Assembly: GCA_947488935.1 (NCBI GenBank)
Contig: CANLBN010000006.1
Location: 215,616 to 279,615 of the forward strand
DNA length: 64,000 nucleotides
From: an uncultured Pseudomonadales bacterium
GTDB lineage: Bacteria > Pseudomonadota > Gammaproteobacteria > Pseudomonadales > Cellvibrionaceae
Reading direction: 5' to 3'
A program made the translations under genes and the position numbers. This document shows positions 47,797-59,557 of the stretch, piece by piece (position 1 is the stretch's first letter; each line of letters starts with the position of its first letter). The notes beneath the pieces are model-generated. The model was not told where the DNA came from, did not search any database, and saw only the letters and a program-made list of their open reading frames with translations.

Positions 47797-49452
47797 ATGA
47801 ATAGATTTTGGTTAGACTCATATCCCAAAAAAACTCCTCATGATATTAATTTGGATGAATATGCATCAGTACCCGATGTACTGGCACATGCCTGCAACAA
47901 ATATCCTAATAATATTGCATATTCAAACTTTGGCACAACAATGACGTTTTCCGAAGTTAACGAAAAGTCATTACAATTTGCTGATTTCTTACAAAATACC
48001 TTGGGTTTAAAAAAGGGCGACAGCATCGCCATTATGCTACCCAACATTTTGCAATACCCAATAGCCCTTTTTGCAGCGATGCGTATAGGTGTTATTGTTG
48101 TAAACGTTGACCCAATGTATACGGTTCGCGAATTAACGCATCAATTAAATGATGCGCGTGTAGAGACTATTCTATTTTTAGAAAACTTTGGTGACACCGT
48201 TGCTAAAGCGATGCCCAAAACAAAACTCAAACGTGTTATTTCTACCCGAGTTGGCGACTGCTTGGATTTCCCAATGAATATCGTTATCAACTCAGTATTG
48301 CGCTACGTTAAAAAAGCCATTCCAAAATTTCATATCCCTGGGATGATGAATTTCAAAAAAGTGCTTAAAAAAGGCAACAAAGAAAATGTTACCGAAGCTA
48401 AGCTTAATCACCAAGACATACTATTTTTACAATACACAGGGGGCACCACAGGTGTTGCAAAAGGCGCCATCCTTACCCATGGGAACCTAGTCGCTAATAT
48501 GTTGCAGGCAAAGGCATGGATTGGAGATAAACTACAACCCGGTAAAGACGTCATCGTTGCGCCACTGCCGATTTACCACATCTTTTCAATGACAGCTAAT
48601 GTCTTAACTATGATGTCATTAGGCTGTACAAACTTATTAATCACTAACCCAAAAGACTTTGAAGGCTTTGTAAAAATCCTCAAGAAGAATAAATTCAATA
48701 GTATTACTGGTGTTAACACACTCTATAGAAAACTAATGAATGCCGAGGGCTTTAATGAGATCGACTTTAGTGGGCTAAAATTAACATTGTCGGGTGGCAT
48801 GTCGGTGACTAAAGATGTTGCCGATGACTGGAAGAACATAACAGGCTCCGCCATTGTAGAAGCCTATGGACTTACTGAGACATCACCTGCGGCGACAATC
48901 AATCCGTTAGACCTTAAAGAACATAATGGCTATATTGGTCTACCGCTTTCGTCGACGCTCATTCAAATTAAAGATGAGGACGGCAATGACGTAGGCATTG
49001 ATACAGAAGGAGAGCTTTGTGTCAAAGGCCCACAAGTAACACAGGGTTACTGGAAACGCCCCGATGAAACTCAAAAAGCATTTACCGAAGATGGCTATTT
49101 TAGAACGGGGGATTTCGCAACAATTAACTCCGAAGGTTATATTAAAATTCTAGATCGCAAAAAAGATATGATTTTGGTCTCGGGTTTTAATGTATTCCCG
49201 AACGAAATCGAAGCTATATTGATGCTACACCCAGACATCATAGAAGCAGCAGCGATTGCCATGCCAGATGAATTATCGGGTGAAGCCGTTAAGATTTTTG
49301 TTGTTAAAAGTAACGATAAGCTAACAGAAAAAGAAGTCAACGCGTATTGTAGAGAGCAACTCACTGCATATAAATGCCCTAAAGCGATTGTCTTTATGGA
49401 TGAGCTGCCAAAATCTAATGTTGGAAAAATATTACGTAAGAACTTACGCTAA
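47797..49452 (+). CDS. fadD: Long-chain fatty-acid--CoA ligase
   Basis: Activates fatty acids to acyl-CoA at the inner membrane. The 551-residue adenylate-forming enzyme shows the ATP P-loop YTGGTTGVAKGAILTH, the VEAYGLTETSPA motif, YFRTGDFATINSEGY and the hinge DRKKDMILVSGFNVFPNE, followed by PKSNVGKILRKNLR with the catalytic Lys. Length and motifs match FadD rather than acetyl-CoA synthetase. Downstream of the TetR gene (36 bases) and followed by its own terminator. Confidence 0.95.
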   Translation: MNRFWLDSYPKKTPHDINLDEYASVPDVLAHACNKYPNNIAYSNFGTTMTFSEVNEKSLQFADFLQNTLGLKKGDSIAIMLPNILQYPIALFAAMRIGVIVVNVDPMYTVRELTHQLNDARVETILFLENFGDTVAKAMPKTKLKRVISTRVGDCLDFPMNIVINSVLRYVKKAIPKFHIPGMMNFKKVLKKGNKENVTEAKLNHQDILFLQYTGGTTGVAKGAILTHGNLVANMLQAKAWIGDKLQPGKDVIVAPLPIYHIFSMTANVLTMMSLGCTNLLITNPKDFEGFVKILKKNKFNSITGVNTLYRKLMNAEGFNEIDFSGLKLTLSGGMSVTKDVADDWKNITGSAIVEAYGLTETSPAATINPLDLKEHNGYIGLPLSSTLIQIKDEDGNDVGIDTEGELCVKGPQVTQGYWKRPDETQKAFTEDGYFRTGDFATINSEGYIKILDRKKDMILVSGFNVFPNEIEAILMLHPDIIEAAAIAMPDELSGEAVKIFVVKSNDKLTEKEVNAYCREQLTAYKCPKAIVFMDELPKSNVGKILRKNLR

Positions 49453-49468
49453 TTAATCCTATAAAACT

Positions 49469-49516
49469 TTGCAGATTAGTAACAACAAATAGTTATTGCT
49501 AATCTGCAATTTTTTA
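49469..49516 (+). terminator. Intrinsic terminator of fadD
   Basis: TTGCAGATTAG and CTAATCTGCAA form an 11-base stem, a second inner pairing TAACAAC/GTTATTG is possible, and TTTTTT follows. Confidence 0.85.
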
Positions 49517-49566
49517 TTTAACAAAATAACATTTAATCAGTATTGCCTTTTAAAAGAAACCACTAG

Positions 49567-51621
<2,055 letters not shown>

Positions 51622-51667
51622 GCACAGCAGCTATTGCTTAACAATTTAACTATTACGGACTTTTATT

Positions 51668-52963
51668 ATGTCAGCTTCTACTAGCAAAAATCGTATCGCC
51701 GTTGTTAGCGGTTTAAGAACACCCTTCGCACGACAAGGCACTTTTTTTCGTACTGTCAACGCAATTGACCTTGGTCGTATGGTTGTTAAGGAGTTACTAG
51801 CGCGCACCGATGTAGATGCAAAACTGATCGAACGTTTGGTATATGGCCAAGTCGCTATTTTACCCAAAGCGCCCAATATAGCGCGAGAAGTCGTCTTAGG
51901 TACTGATCTACCCGTTACCTGCGATGCATTTAGCGTATCGCGTGCCTGTGCAACCAGCTTTCAGTCCGTTGCTTGCGTATACGACAGTATTAAAACGGGT
52001 GATATTAAAGTGGGAATTGCCGGTGGTGCTGATTCATCGAGTGTTGTTCCCATTACCTTTAGCGATAACTTTGCCCTTAAATTAGTACAGGCCAATAAAG
52101 CGCGTACTATGATGGCTAAATTAAAAGCCTTTAAAGGTACAAAACTTAAAGACCTCACCCCCAACCCGCCCGCTATTGCTGAGTACACGACTAATATGCG
52201 TATGGGCGATAGCGCTGAGCAAATGGCAAAAGACCATGGCATTTTACGTAAAGACCAAGACGAGCTAACTATTCGCTCACACAAACTTGCCAACCAAGCA
52301 TGGGAAGAAGGCAAACTTGACTCAGAAGTACTACATGCCTACACCGAACCTTACAAAAAGGCCTTTATACGTGATGAAAACATCCGTGCAGACTCAACCA
52401 TAGAAAAACTATCGTCACTGCGCCCCGCCTTTGATCGCCAGCACGGTAGTGTCACCGCCGCTAACAGTACACCATTAACTGATGGCGCCTCGGCACTGCT
52501 ATTAATGCGAGAAGATGTTGCACGTGCAGAGGGTTACGAACCATTGGGCTATATTAAGCATTACGCCTTTACCTCTAACACAGTCGATACCGATTTATTA
52601 ATGGGGCCAACACAATCATCGGCCAAAGTGCTTAAAAAAGCGCGCATGAGCTTAAATGACCTGACACTTATCGATATGCACGAAGCCTTTGCCGCGCAAA
52701 CCTTGGCTAATGTGCAAGCCTTTGGCTCTAAACAATATGCCGAGAAATTCCTCGACAGGAAAAGTGCATTAGGTGATATCGATATGACTAAGTTTAATGT
52801 ATTAGGCGGCTCTTTAGCCTATGGCCACCCATTTGCCGCAACCGGTGGTAGAATTCTTGTACAAACCCTAAACGAACTCAAACGCCGTGGTGGTGGTACT
52901 GCATTAACCACCGCCTGTGCCGCTGGTGGTATTGGTGCTGCAATGATTATAGAGGCCGAATAA
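51668..52963 (+). CDS. fadI: 3-ketoacyl-CoA thiolase of the FadIJ type
   Basis: Thiolytic last step of beta-oxidation. The 431-residue length, longer than FadA, and [12 protein letters not shown] with nucleophile C94 match FadI. Later signatures are [48 protein letters not shown] (His of the active site) and [14 protein letters not shown] with the second Cys. It ends two bases before fadJ, so the two subunits of the complex are translated together. Confidence 0.95.
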   Translation: MSASTSKNRIAVVSGLRTPFARQGTFFRTVNAIDLGRMVVKELLARTDVDAKLIERLVYGQVAILPKAPNIAREVVLGTDLPVTCDAFSVSRACATSFQSVACVYDSIKTGDIKVGIAGGADSSSVVPITFSDNFALKLVQANKARTMMAKLKAFKGTKLKDLTPNPPAIAEYTTNMRMGDSAEQMAKDHGILRKDQDELTIRSHKLANQAWEEGKLDSEVLHAYTEPYKKAFIRDENIRADSTIEKLSSLRPAFDRQHGSVTAANSTPLTDGASALLLMREDVARAEGYEPLGYIKHYAFTSNTVDTDLLMGPTQSSAKVLKKARMSLNDLTLIDMHEAFAAQTLANVQAFGSKQYAEKFLDRKSALGDIDMTKFNVLGGSLAYGHPFAATGGRILVQTLNELKRRGGGTALTTACAAGGIGAAMIIEAE

Positions 52964-52965
52964 CA

Positions 52966-55128
52966 ATGAGTAACGACAAGACAGACACAACTAAATCTTA
53001 TAGCAGCGAGCTAAATGATCAGGGTATATTGACTGTTTCTATCGACGTACCCGGCGAGAGCATGAACGTCTTTAACCAACAAATCTCCGATGATTTTGCA
53101 GAGCTTACCCAAGAGATAGAGCAAAACCGCGAAATTAAAGCCGTTATTTTTATGAGTGCTAAAGACTCTGGCTTTATCGCCGGTGCCGATATCAAAATGC
53201 TCGATGGCGTAAAGACCGCAGCTCAAGGTAGCGAGATATCGAGCAATGGTCATATCCTATTGAACAAAATTGCCAATAGTAAAAAACCGCACATTGCCGC
53301 AATCGATGGCGTTTGCCTAGGTGCGGGTTACGAGTTAGCACTGGCCTGCCACTACCGTATTGCGAGTGATAACCGCGCAACCAAAATTGGCCTACCCGAG
53401 GTAATGATCGGCATACTACCTGGCGGTATGGGTAATACAAAACTGCCTCGCCTTATTAACTTACCTGCCGCACTCGACATGTTGTTATCGGGTAAACAAC
53501 TCGATAGTAAACGCGCCAAGCGTTTGGGTATGATCGATGAGGTTGTCTCTAATAAAGTCCTCAAGCAAGTTGCCGAAAAAACTGCATTAAAATTACTTAA
53601 AAAAGGCTTACCCGAGCGTAAACTTGCCCTTAAAGATAAAATCATGACGCTTCCATATATTAAGGATTTCGTGATTAAAAAAGCACGTGAGCAAGTACTT
53701 AAAAAAACCAATGGCCTCTACCCCGCTCCACTCGCTATTCTCGATGTGGTTCAGCAAGGTATTAACTTACCACTAAAAGAAGCGCTCGCAATTGAAGCGA
53801 AAAACTTTGGTGAACTTACGGTATCGCCCGAAGCACAACAGTTACGAAAGTTATACTTTGCAACGACGACACTTAAAAAAGAACGCTTTATGAGTGATGA
53901 AGCCGCCGCTGACATTAAGCCACAAAAAGTCTCTAAACTCGGTATTTTAGGTGGTGGTTTAATGGGGGCAGGTATTGCGACGGTATCTATCGATAAAGCA
54001 GGTGCCAGTGTTCGCTTAAAAGATATTCGTGACGAAGGCTTAATGAGTGCCTACGCCTATGTGAATAAGTTTTATAAAGCGCGCGTTAAAAAACGCATCT
54101 TAAACAAAGAAGCCGCACAGAAAAAAATTAATCGCCTAACAGGCTCACTCGACTATTCGGGTTTTAAAAACTCCGACCTTATTATCGAGGCCGTTTTTGA
54201 AAGCTTAGACCTAAAACACCAAATGGTGAGCGATATAGAAGCATTAGGCAATGAACAAACCGTTTTTGCCAGTAACACCTCTTCTATCCCCATTAAAGAT
54301 ATTGCCTCTCAAGCAAAACGTCCTGAAAATATTCTAGGCATGCATTACTTCTCGCCCGTTGAAAAAATGCCACTGCTAGAGATCATTAAACACGAAGGCA
54401 CCTCTAACCAAGCATTGGCAACGGCAGTGGATTTTGGCCGAAAGCAAGGCAAAACAGTGATTGTTGTTAACGATGGCGCTGGCTTTTATGTCAACCGCAT
54501 TTTAGCGCCTTATATCAATGCCGCACTTGAGCTTGCAATGGAAGGTGTCGCACTGGATAAAATCGATGATGCACTCGTTGGCTTTGGGTTCCCAGTGGGT
54601 CCTATCAAACTACTCGATGAAGTTGGCCTAGATGTAGGTAGCAAAATCCAACCCATCTTAGAAGAAGCTTTTGGCGACCGCATGGCAAGTATAGGCGTGC
54701 AACAAAAACTCATCGACAATAAACGTTTAGGTAAAAAAGTGAGCAAAGGTTTTTATCGCTACGACGATCCTAAACTTGCCAAAGACATCGATGAGTCTGT
54801 TTATACTGAATTAGGTATTACACAAAAAATAGAGATGAGCCCAGAAACTATTGCCGAACGTTGCGTTTATCGCATGCTCAACGAAGCTGCACTGTGTTTA
54901 GATGAAGAGGTTATTTTCTCTGCACGTGACGGCGACATTGGCGCAATCTTTGGTATTGGCTTCCCGCCATTTTTGGGTGGGCCTTTCCAATATATGGATA
55001 CCCTTGGTATCGATAAAGTCGTCAATAAACTCAAAGAAATCGAGCTCACACAAGGGCCAAAATACCACCCTGCGCCTGTGCTAGTCTCTATGGCTGAGGC
55101 GAATAAACGCTTCCATAGCGATCAATAA
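52966..55128 (+). CDS. fadJ: Fatty-acid oxidation complex alpha subunit FadJ
   Basis: Enoyl-CoA hydratase plus 3-hydroxyacyl-CoA dehydrogenase. The hydratase half (1-~290) has GFIAGADIKML, the catalytic Glu of GAGYELALAC and GLPEVMIGILPGGMG. The dehydrogenase half opens with the NAD-binding LGILGGGLMGAGIATVS, contains FASNTSSIPI and HYFSPVEKMPLLEII with its catalytic His, and ends in the helical domain. 720 residues and no N-terminal extension for cis-trans isomerase fit FadJ of the FadIJ pair. Followed by an exceptionally long hairpin. Confidence 0.95.
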   Translation: MSNDKTDTTKSYSSELNDQGILTVSIDVPGESMNVFNQQISDDFAELTQEIEQNREIKAVIFMSAKDSGFIAGADIKMLDGVKTAAQGSEISSNGHILLNKIANSKKPHIAAIDGVCLGAGYELALACHYRIASDNRATKIGLPEVMIGILPGGMGNTKLPRLINLPAALDMLLSGKQLDSKRAKRLGMIDEVVSNKVLKQVAEKTALKLLKKGLPERKLALKDKIMTLPYIKDFVIKKAREQVLKKTNGLYPAPLAILDVVQQGINLPLKEALAIEAKNFGELTVSPEAQQLRKLYFATTTLKKERFMSDEAAADIKPQKVSKLGILGGGLMGAGIATVSIDKAGASVRLKDIRDEGLMSAYAYVNKFYKARVKKRILNKEAAQKKINRLTGSLDYSGFKNSDLIIEAVFESLDLKHQMVSDIEALGNEQTVFASNTSSIPIKDIASQAKRPENILGMHYFSPVEKMPLLEIIKHEGTSNQALATAVDFGRKQGKTVIVVNDGAGFYVNRILAPYINAALELAMEGVALDKIDDALVGFGFPVGPIKLLDEVGLDVGSKIQPILEEAFGDRMASIGVQQKLIDNKRLGKKVSKGFYRYDDPKLAKDIDESVYTELGITQKIEMSPETIAERCVYRMLNEAALCLDEEVIFSARDGDIGAIFGIGFPPFLGGPFQYMDTLGIDKVVNKLKEIELTQGPKYHPAPVLVSMAEANKRFHSDQ

Positions 55129-55146
55129 GCTCTTATCAACTGATTC

Positions 55147-55196
55147 ATGGCTTATCTTGCACGCTCACAATGAGCGTGCAAGATAAGCCATTGTTT
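55147..55196 (+). terminator. Long perfect hairpin after fadJ
   Basis: A 21-base perfect stem (55147-55167 pairing with 55171-55191) closes on a three-base CAA loop and is followed by TGTTTT. It begins 18 bases after the stop codon. The stem is much longer than needed for a terminator. Confidence 0.8.
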
Positions 55197-55441
55197 TAAC
55201 CACCTCAGACACTCTCCACCCCCCTCTTCCTGCGTTATATTTTTATTGCTATCACTCGATCCATCTAAACACACAAACCACTAAACCTTTAACAACGCTG
55301 TTTGTCATAATTAACTGTTGTTGTAGCTGACGACAGCAATCGAATACCAACTATAAAAAAGACTTTCATGTCATTAACAACAAAGCTACTATTTTACTCA
55401 TTAAGCAGTCATTACTCACAATATCTCAGAGGGTTAGATCA
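55197..55441 (+). other. Intergenic region in front of mmsA
   Basis: About 245 bases after the fadJ hairpin. It must hold the mmsA promoter. No gene, RNA or strong palindrome recognised. Confidence 0.5.
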
Positions 55442-56932
55442 ATGAAGGTAATTGGACATTATATCAATGGAGAAATACGCCAAGACAGCACACGCACCCA
55501 AGATGTGTATAACCCAGCAACGGGAGGGATCAGTAAACAAGTAGCACTGGCCTCTAAAACAATGACTGAGGAGGCAATTGCCGCTGCCGAAGCAGCATAC
55601 CCTGCATGGCGCAATACCCCACCCAATAAACGTGCACAAGTCATGTTTAAATATAGAACTCTCCTACAAGAAAATTCCGACAAAATTTGTGCACTAATTG
55701 GTGAAGAACACGGAAAGATCTCACACGATGCCGCAGGAGAGCTGCAACGTGGCATCGAAAATGTTGAATACGCCTGTGGTATTGCTGAGTTACTAAAAGG
55801 TGAGCACAGCAGAAATGTCGGCCCTGGCATCGACTCTTGGAGTGAATTTCAGGCATTAGGCGTTGTAGCAGGTATTACTCCCTTCAACTTTCCAGCAATG
55901 GTGCCACTTTGGATGTATCCATTAGCGATAGCCTGCGGTAACTGTTTTATTCTCAAACCCTCTGAAAAAGACCCAAGCGTTTCCCTACTACTAGCCGAGC
56001 TACTGAGCGAGGCAGGCTTACCCGATGGCGTGATGAACGTGATCAATGGCGATATAGAGGCCGTTAATACCTTACTTGAAGACGAGCGCGTCAAAGCCGT
56101 TAGCTTTGTTGGCTCTACCAATATTGCCTCACAAATTTATGCTAAAGCCTCTGCTAACGGTAAGCGTTGTCAGGCCTTAGGTGGCGCCAAAAACCATGCC
56201 GTTGTGATGCCCGATGCCGATATTGATAATGCCGTTAACCTGCTATTAGGCGCGTCTTTTGGCTCCTCTGGCGAACGTTGTATGGCATTACCCGTTGTCT
56301 TGGCTGTGGGCGATAAAGCCGGTGACCTACTCGTTGAAAAAATGCAGGCGGCTATGCAACCATTAAAAACTGGCGTTTATACCGATAGCAATAACGACTT
56401 TGGCCCAGTTATTACCAAAGAGCACCAACAAAATGTGTTTGCACATATTAATAGTGCCGAGCAACAAGGCGCTAAAATTGTTGTTGATGGACGAGACGTA
56501 AAAGTGGCTGACCATGAGAACGGCTATTTTGTTGGCGCTACACTAATTGATAACGTAACGCCGGATATGTCGAGCTACCAGCAAGAGATTTTTGGGCCTG
56601 TATTACAAGTTGTACGTGTAAACTCTATGCAAGAGGGCATGGATTTAATCGATGCTCACGAATACGGTAATGGTACCTGTATTTTTACCCGTGATGGCGA
56701 AGCCGCTCGTTATTTCTCTGACCATATCAAAATCGGTATGGTTGGTATTAATACACCGTTACCGGTGCCTGTTGCTTACCATAGTTTTGGTGGCTGGAAA
56801 CGCTCTCTATTTGGTGACCTTGCCGCTTATGGCCCCGATGGTGTGCGGTTTTATACTAAACGTAAAACAGTGACTCAGCGCTGGCCATCTGCTGGTGTAC
56901 GCGAAGGCGTGCAATTTGCCTTTCCTAGCTAG
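55442..56932 (+). CDS. mmsA: CoA-acylating methylmalonate-semialdehyde dehydrogenase
   Basis: Converts methylmalonate (and malonate) semialdehyde with CoA and NAD to propionyl-CoA or acetyl-CoA, late in valine catabolism. The 496-residue aldehyde-dehydrogenase fold shows GVVAGITPFNFPAMVPLWM, the family-specific SFVGSTNIASQIY, LGGAKNHAVVMPDAD and catalytic C280 in SSGERCMALPV. The usual mmsB and acyl-CoA dehydrogenase partners are not adjacent. The product feeds acyl-CoA into the same pools as the fad genes next door. Confidence 0.94.
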   Translation: MKVIGHYINGEIRQDSTRTQDVYNPATGGISKQVALASKTMTEEAIAAAEAAYPAWRNTPPNKRAQVMFKYRTLLQENSDKICALIGEEHGKISHDAAGELQRGIENVEYACGIAELLKGEHSRNVGPGIDSWSEFQALGVVAGITPFNFPAMVPLWMYPLAIACGNCFILKPSEKDPSVSLLLAELLSEAGLPDGVMNVINGDIEAVNTLLEDERVKAVSFVGSTNIASQIYAKASANGKRCQALGGAKNHAVVMPDADIDNAVNLLLGASFGSSGERCMALPVVLAVGDKAGDLLVEKMQAAMQPLKTGVYTDSNNDFGPVITKEHQQNVFAHINSAEQQGAKIVVDGRDVKVADHENGYFVGATLIDNVTPDMSSYQQEIFGPVLQVVRVNSMQEGMDLIDAHEYGNGTCIFTRDGEAARYFSDHIKIGMVGINTPLPVPVAYHSFGGWKRSLFGDLAAYGPDGVRFYTKRKTVTQRWPSAGVREGVQFAFPS

Positions 56933-56974
56933 GGAGTATGATTAGTGGCAACAGTAAATAACTACATCTATTTT

Positions 56975-57763
56975 TTACTGTGCAAAAAACTCACGAATTA
57001 ACTGACCCGACAATGTCACCTCTGGCGGGATTGTCGGCAAGTTATCCCGTGAAAACCACTGAGCATCTTCTATCTCTATATCATCGACACAAATATCACC
57101 CGAATCATATTCGGCAAAATAACCAACCATAAGCTGATGTGGGTACGGCCATGACTGGCTTGAATAATAATGAAGGTTTTTAATCTTAATACCTACCTCC
57201 TCCAACACTTCACGATGTACCGCGTGCTCTAGTGTCTCACCTGCTTCGACAAAACCCGCAAGGGTTGAATATAAATCACCCGACTGCCTGAAATGATGTG
57301 CAAGTAAACATTGGTCGCCACGGGTAATTAACACCATAATACAAGGCGAAATGCGAGGATAAAACACAAGAGAACAAGGCTCACAAGTCAGCGATAATTC
57401 GCCAGTATGACTACTGGTTTGCCGACCACACTGCCCGCAAAACTGATGCTGCTTATACCAAGTAATCAGCTGCATCGAGCGACTCGCTAATTGGTATTCG
57501 GCATCGGATAGCTGTGGCATTTGTGAGCGTAATGAGACTAAATATTGTTCTTCGATCGCTTGATCTAATTCAACAACATAGCAACGTGCTTGCTGAAACT
57601 CACCAATATAAATATAAACAGGGTCAACTTGTGAGACACCTGCTAATTCGACCGCTCGGGATAAATGCCATTGTCGTGTATCAATGGCATATAGCTGTTG
57701 ATCTTTTATGCCTATAATATAATCTTCTGGACGAATTAACTGGCTATCTACGACTAAGTTCAT
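56975..57763 (-). CDS. nudC: NADH pyrophosphatase NudC
   Basis: Nudix hydrolase that cleaves NAD(H) and removes NAD caps from RNA. A zinc ribbon has four cysteines (CGQCGRQ ... CEPC); the Nudix box is GFVEAGETLEHAVHREVLEEVGI. The substrate-specifying motif that reads SQPWPFPxS in E. coli is SQSWPYPHQ here, with Pro replaced by Ser and Ser by Gln. 262 residues is normal. It faces mmsA in a convergent arrangement. Confidence 0.92.
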   Translation of the reverse strand: MNLVVDSQLIRPEDYIIGIKDQQLYAIDTRQWHLSRAVELAGVSQVDPVYIYIGEFQQARCYVVELDQAIEEQYLVSLRSQMPQLSDAEYQLASRSMQLITWYKQHQFCGQCGRQTSSHTGELSLTCEPCSLVFYPRISPCIMVLITRGDQCLLAHHFRQSGDLYSTLAGFVEAGETLEHAVHREVLEEVGIKIKNLHYYSSQSWPYPHQLMVGYFAEYDSGDICVDDIEIEDAQWFSRDNLPTIPPEVTLSGQLIREFFAQ

Positions 57764-57835
57764 AAAGTAATCATCTTAAACATATGGGTAAATATCTTCA
57801 TGTAAAATATTTACGTAGACAGCATATTTACATAT

Positions 57836-58234
57836 TCAGTTATTTTCTGTCAAAGCATACAACTTACTCGCCACCAAGCCAAAAGTTAAATCAGCCAATA
57901 AAACATACAATGGCATCAATATACCAATATTTAATCCTGCTACACCGGCTTTACCCATAGGGAAAAAAACAAATAAGGTTACTAATGCTGCGCCAACAGC
58001 AACAATAACACCTCTAAAAATCCAGTTTTTTGGCAAGAAAGGCAGTAAAAATAATAAAGCCCAAAGCCCACCCCAATAGGCCTGTTTATATAAAAAACTT
58101 GCTTTAGCAAAGGATGGTAAATCTAAGCCCATTAATACGGGTAAGCCGACCAAACCCGTTATTACTAAAAAGATGACATTTGCCATACCACCTATACTGC
58201 CCGCGGCAAAACTTAATAAAACACGTTGTAACAT
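57836..58234 (-). CDS. Small integral membrane protein, unknown
   Basis: A 132-residue protein with four hydrophobic helices (about 5-30, 52-68, 75-92, 100-125) and short polar loops. No named family recognised. It precedes nudC by 73 bases in the same direction and starts 97 bases after the AhpD-like gene, so it could be read with either. Confidence 0.65.
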   Translation of the reverse strand: MLQRVLLSFAAGSIGGMANVIFLVITGLVGLPVLMGLDLPSFAKASFLYKQAYWGGLWALLFLLPFLPKNWIFRGVIVAVGAALVTLFVFFPMGKAGVAGLNIGILMPLYVLLADLTFGLVASKLYALTENN

Positions 58235-58330
58235 AATCTATACTCGGTTATTGATGTTGCTTATTAAACTCAAAAAATGTCATTGCTCATTGTATTAAAA
58301 CAACACTCCTGCACATTTAGTATGAACACT

Positions 58331-58870
58331 CTATATACCATTCGGCACATCAACTGGAGGAAAGTCCACATCAACAGCAAAGCTTTCGTTAAAGTAGTTA
58401 GTAAAAATATTTAAGGCGACATGGGTTACAATCTCGACCAACTCTTCGTCGCTAAAACCTGCATCGCGCATCGCTGTAAAGTCTTGCCCACTAGGGTGGC
58501 CTTGACTCTTTACAATGCTGAGCGCAAAACTTAGTGCTAGCTGAGTTTTTGGGCTGGCAGATTCACCGCGTAAATTACGCGTTAATTCATCGCCTGCGAT
58601 ACCCGACTTATCTCCAATAAATGTGTGTGCAGCAGCACAATAACTGCAACCATTAACCCCTGCTACCGCCAATGCGATTGCTTCTCTTATTTCATTACCT
58701 AAAACGCCATTAGCTAAAGCGCCACTAAAACCTAAAAACCCCTCTAATGCCGCAGGCGCATTAGCTAAGGTAGTAAATATGTTAGGGGTAGCCCCTAGGC
58801 TCGCTTTGACATTCTCTAAAAGCTCGGCCGCTTTTCCCGTAGGCTCAGAAACTACTGGTATTTGTTGCAT
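58331..58870 (-). CDS. AhpD-like/carboxymuconolactone decarboxylase-family protein
   Basis: A 179-residue helical protein with the redox motif C75-SY-C78 followed by AAAHT (H82), the thiol-peroxidase signature of AhpD-like proteins. The start at 58870 follows a GGAG ribosome site six bases upstream; 29 residues more are possible in frame but overlap the operator. It probably acts against peroxides or organic hydroperoxides. It is divergent from an OhrR-type regulator, with a large palindrome between the genes. Confidence 0.85.
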   Translation of the reverse strand: MQQIPVVSEPTGKAAELLENVKASLGATPNIFTTLANAPAALEGFLGFSGALANGVLGNEIREAIALAVAGVNGCSYCAAAHTFIGDKSGIAGDELTRNLRGESASPKTQLALSFALSIVKSQGHPSGQDFTAMRDAGFSDEELVEIVTHVALNIFTNYFNESFAVDVDFPPVDVPNGI

Positions 58871-58893
58871 AGGTTTCTCCAAATCTTTTAATT

Positions 58894-58972
58894 TATATCG
58901 TATGCAATTAAATTGCATACGATATAATATATGGATCGCTAGGCGATTTGTCAACACTTGCGATTAAATCGC
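58894..58972. promoter_or_regulatory. OhrR-type operator cluster
   Basis: A 33-base perfect palindrome occupies 58894-58926: TATATCGTATGCAATT, a central A, and its reverse complement. Two weaker inverted repeats follow: ATCGC-TAG-GCGAT (58935-58947) and GCGATT-A-AATCGC (58960-58972). They sit exactly between the AhpD-like gene and the OhrR-type regulator and resemble the TTGCAATT-type sites of OhrR. The first repeat lies directly before the AhpD start and so should repress it. Confidence 0.75.
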
Positions 58973-59038
58973 GTACAATATATTTTATAACTAAGGTAAT
59001 ATTTTCTTTGTAGGCAAAAACTCGATGGAGAGACACTC

Positions 59039-59491
59039 ATGACAGAGACAAAACAAGAGACAGATGCGCTATCGGACTTTTTATGCTTTGCACTCTACTC
59101 AACACATCACGCCATGAATCGCACCTACAAAGCATTATTGAAAGAAATCAATATGACGTATACGCAGTTTTTGGTGATGGTCATTTTGTGGGATAAGGAC
59201 GAGCAATTGGTGAGTGATATTGGTAAATCGTTGTTTTTAGAGTCGAGTACCTTAACGCCTTTGCTCAAAAAACTAGAGTCTATGGGCCATATTAAACGAA
59301 CACGCGATAAGCAAGATGAACGGAAAGTCCGTATTACCCTCACTAAACCAGGAAAAGAATTACAACAAGCAACGCACTGCTTTCCCGAAAGTTTACTGAA
59401 ATCTTCGGGCATGAAACCCGAAAAAATTAAGGCATTAACTCAAGATATACTCAAGTTAAGGGAAAATTTATTAAGCAATATAAGCGATTAG
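59039..59491 (+). CDS. ohrR: OhrR-type MarR-family regulator
   Basis: Organic-hydroperoxide-sensing repressor of 150 residues. SDFLCFALYSTHHAMNR contains C16 at the place of the OhrR sensing cysteine; the winged helix includes MTYTQFLVMVILWDKDEQLVSDIGKSLFLESSTLTPLLKKLESMG and the basic wing DKQDERKVRITLT. In most bacteria it sits next to ohr; here the divergent neighbour is an AhpD-like gene, so the target has been exchanged. The symbol rests on the Cys and family similarity. Confidence 0.85.
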   Translation: MTETKQETDALSDFLCFALYSTHHAMNRTYKALLKEINMTYTQFLVMVILWDKDEQLVSDIGKSLFLESSTLTPLLKKLESMGHIKRTRDKQDERKVRITLTKPGKELQQATHCFPESLLKSSGMKPEKIKALTQDILKLRENLLSNISD

Positions 59492-59557
59492 TGACAGAGC
59501 GTACTTTATTATGATAACGCTCGCCTAAACGCCCTACTTTCAATCATCGATGACTTT

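Noticed and set aside
57787..57812. GTAAATAT/ATATTTAC hairpin before nudC as an operator
   Set aside because: Very AT-rich in an AT-rich spacer; no regulator nearby, so chance is likely.
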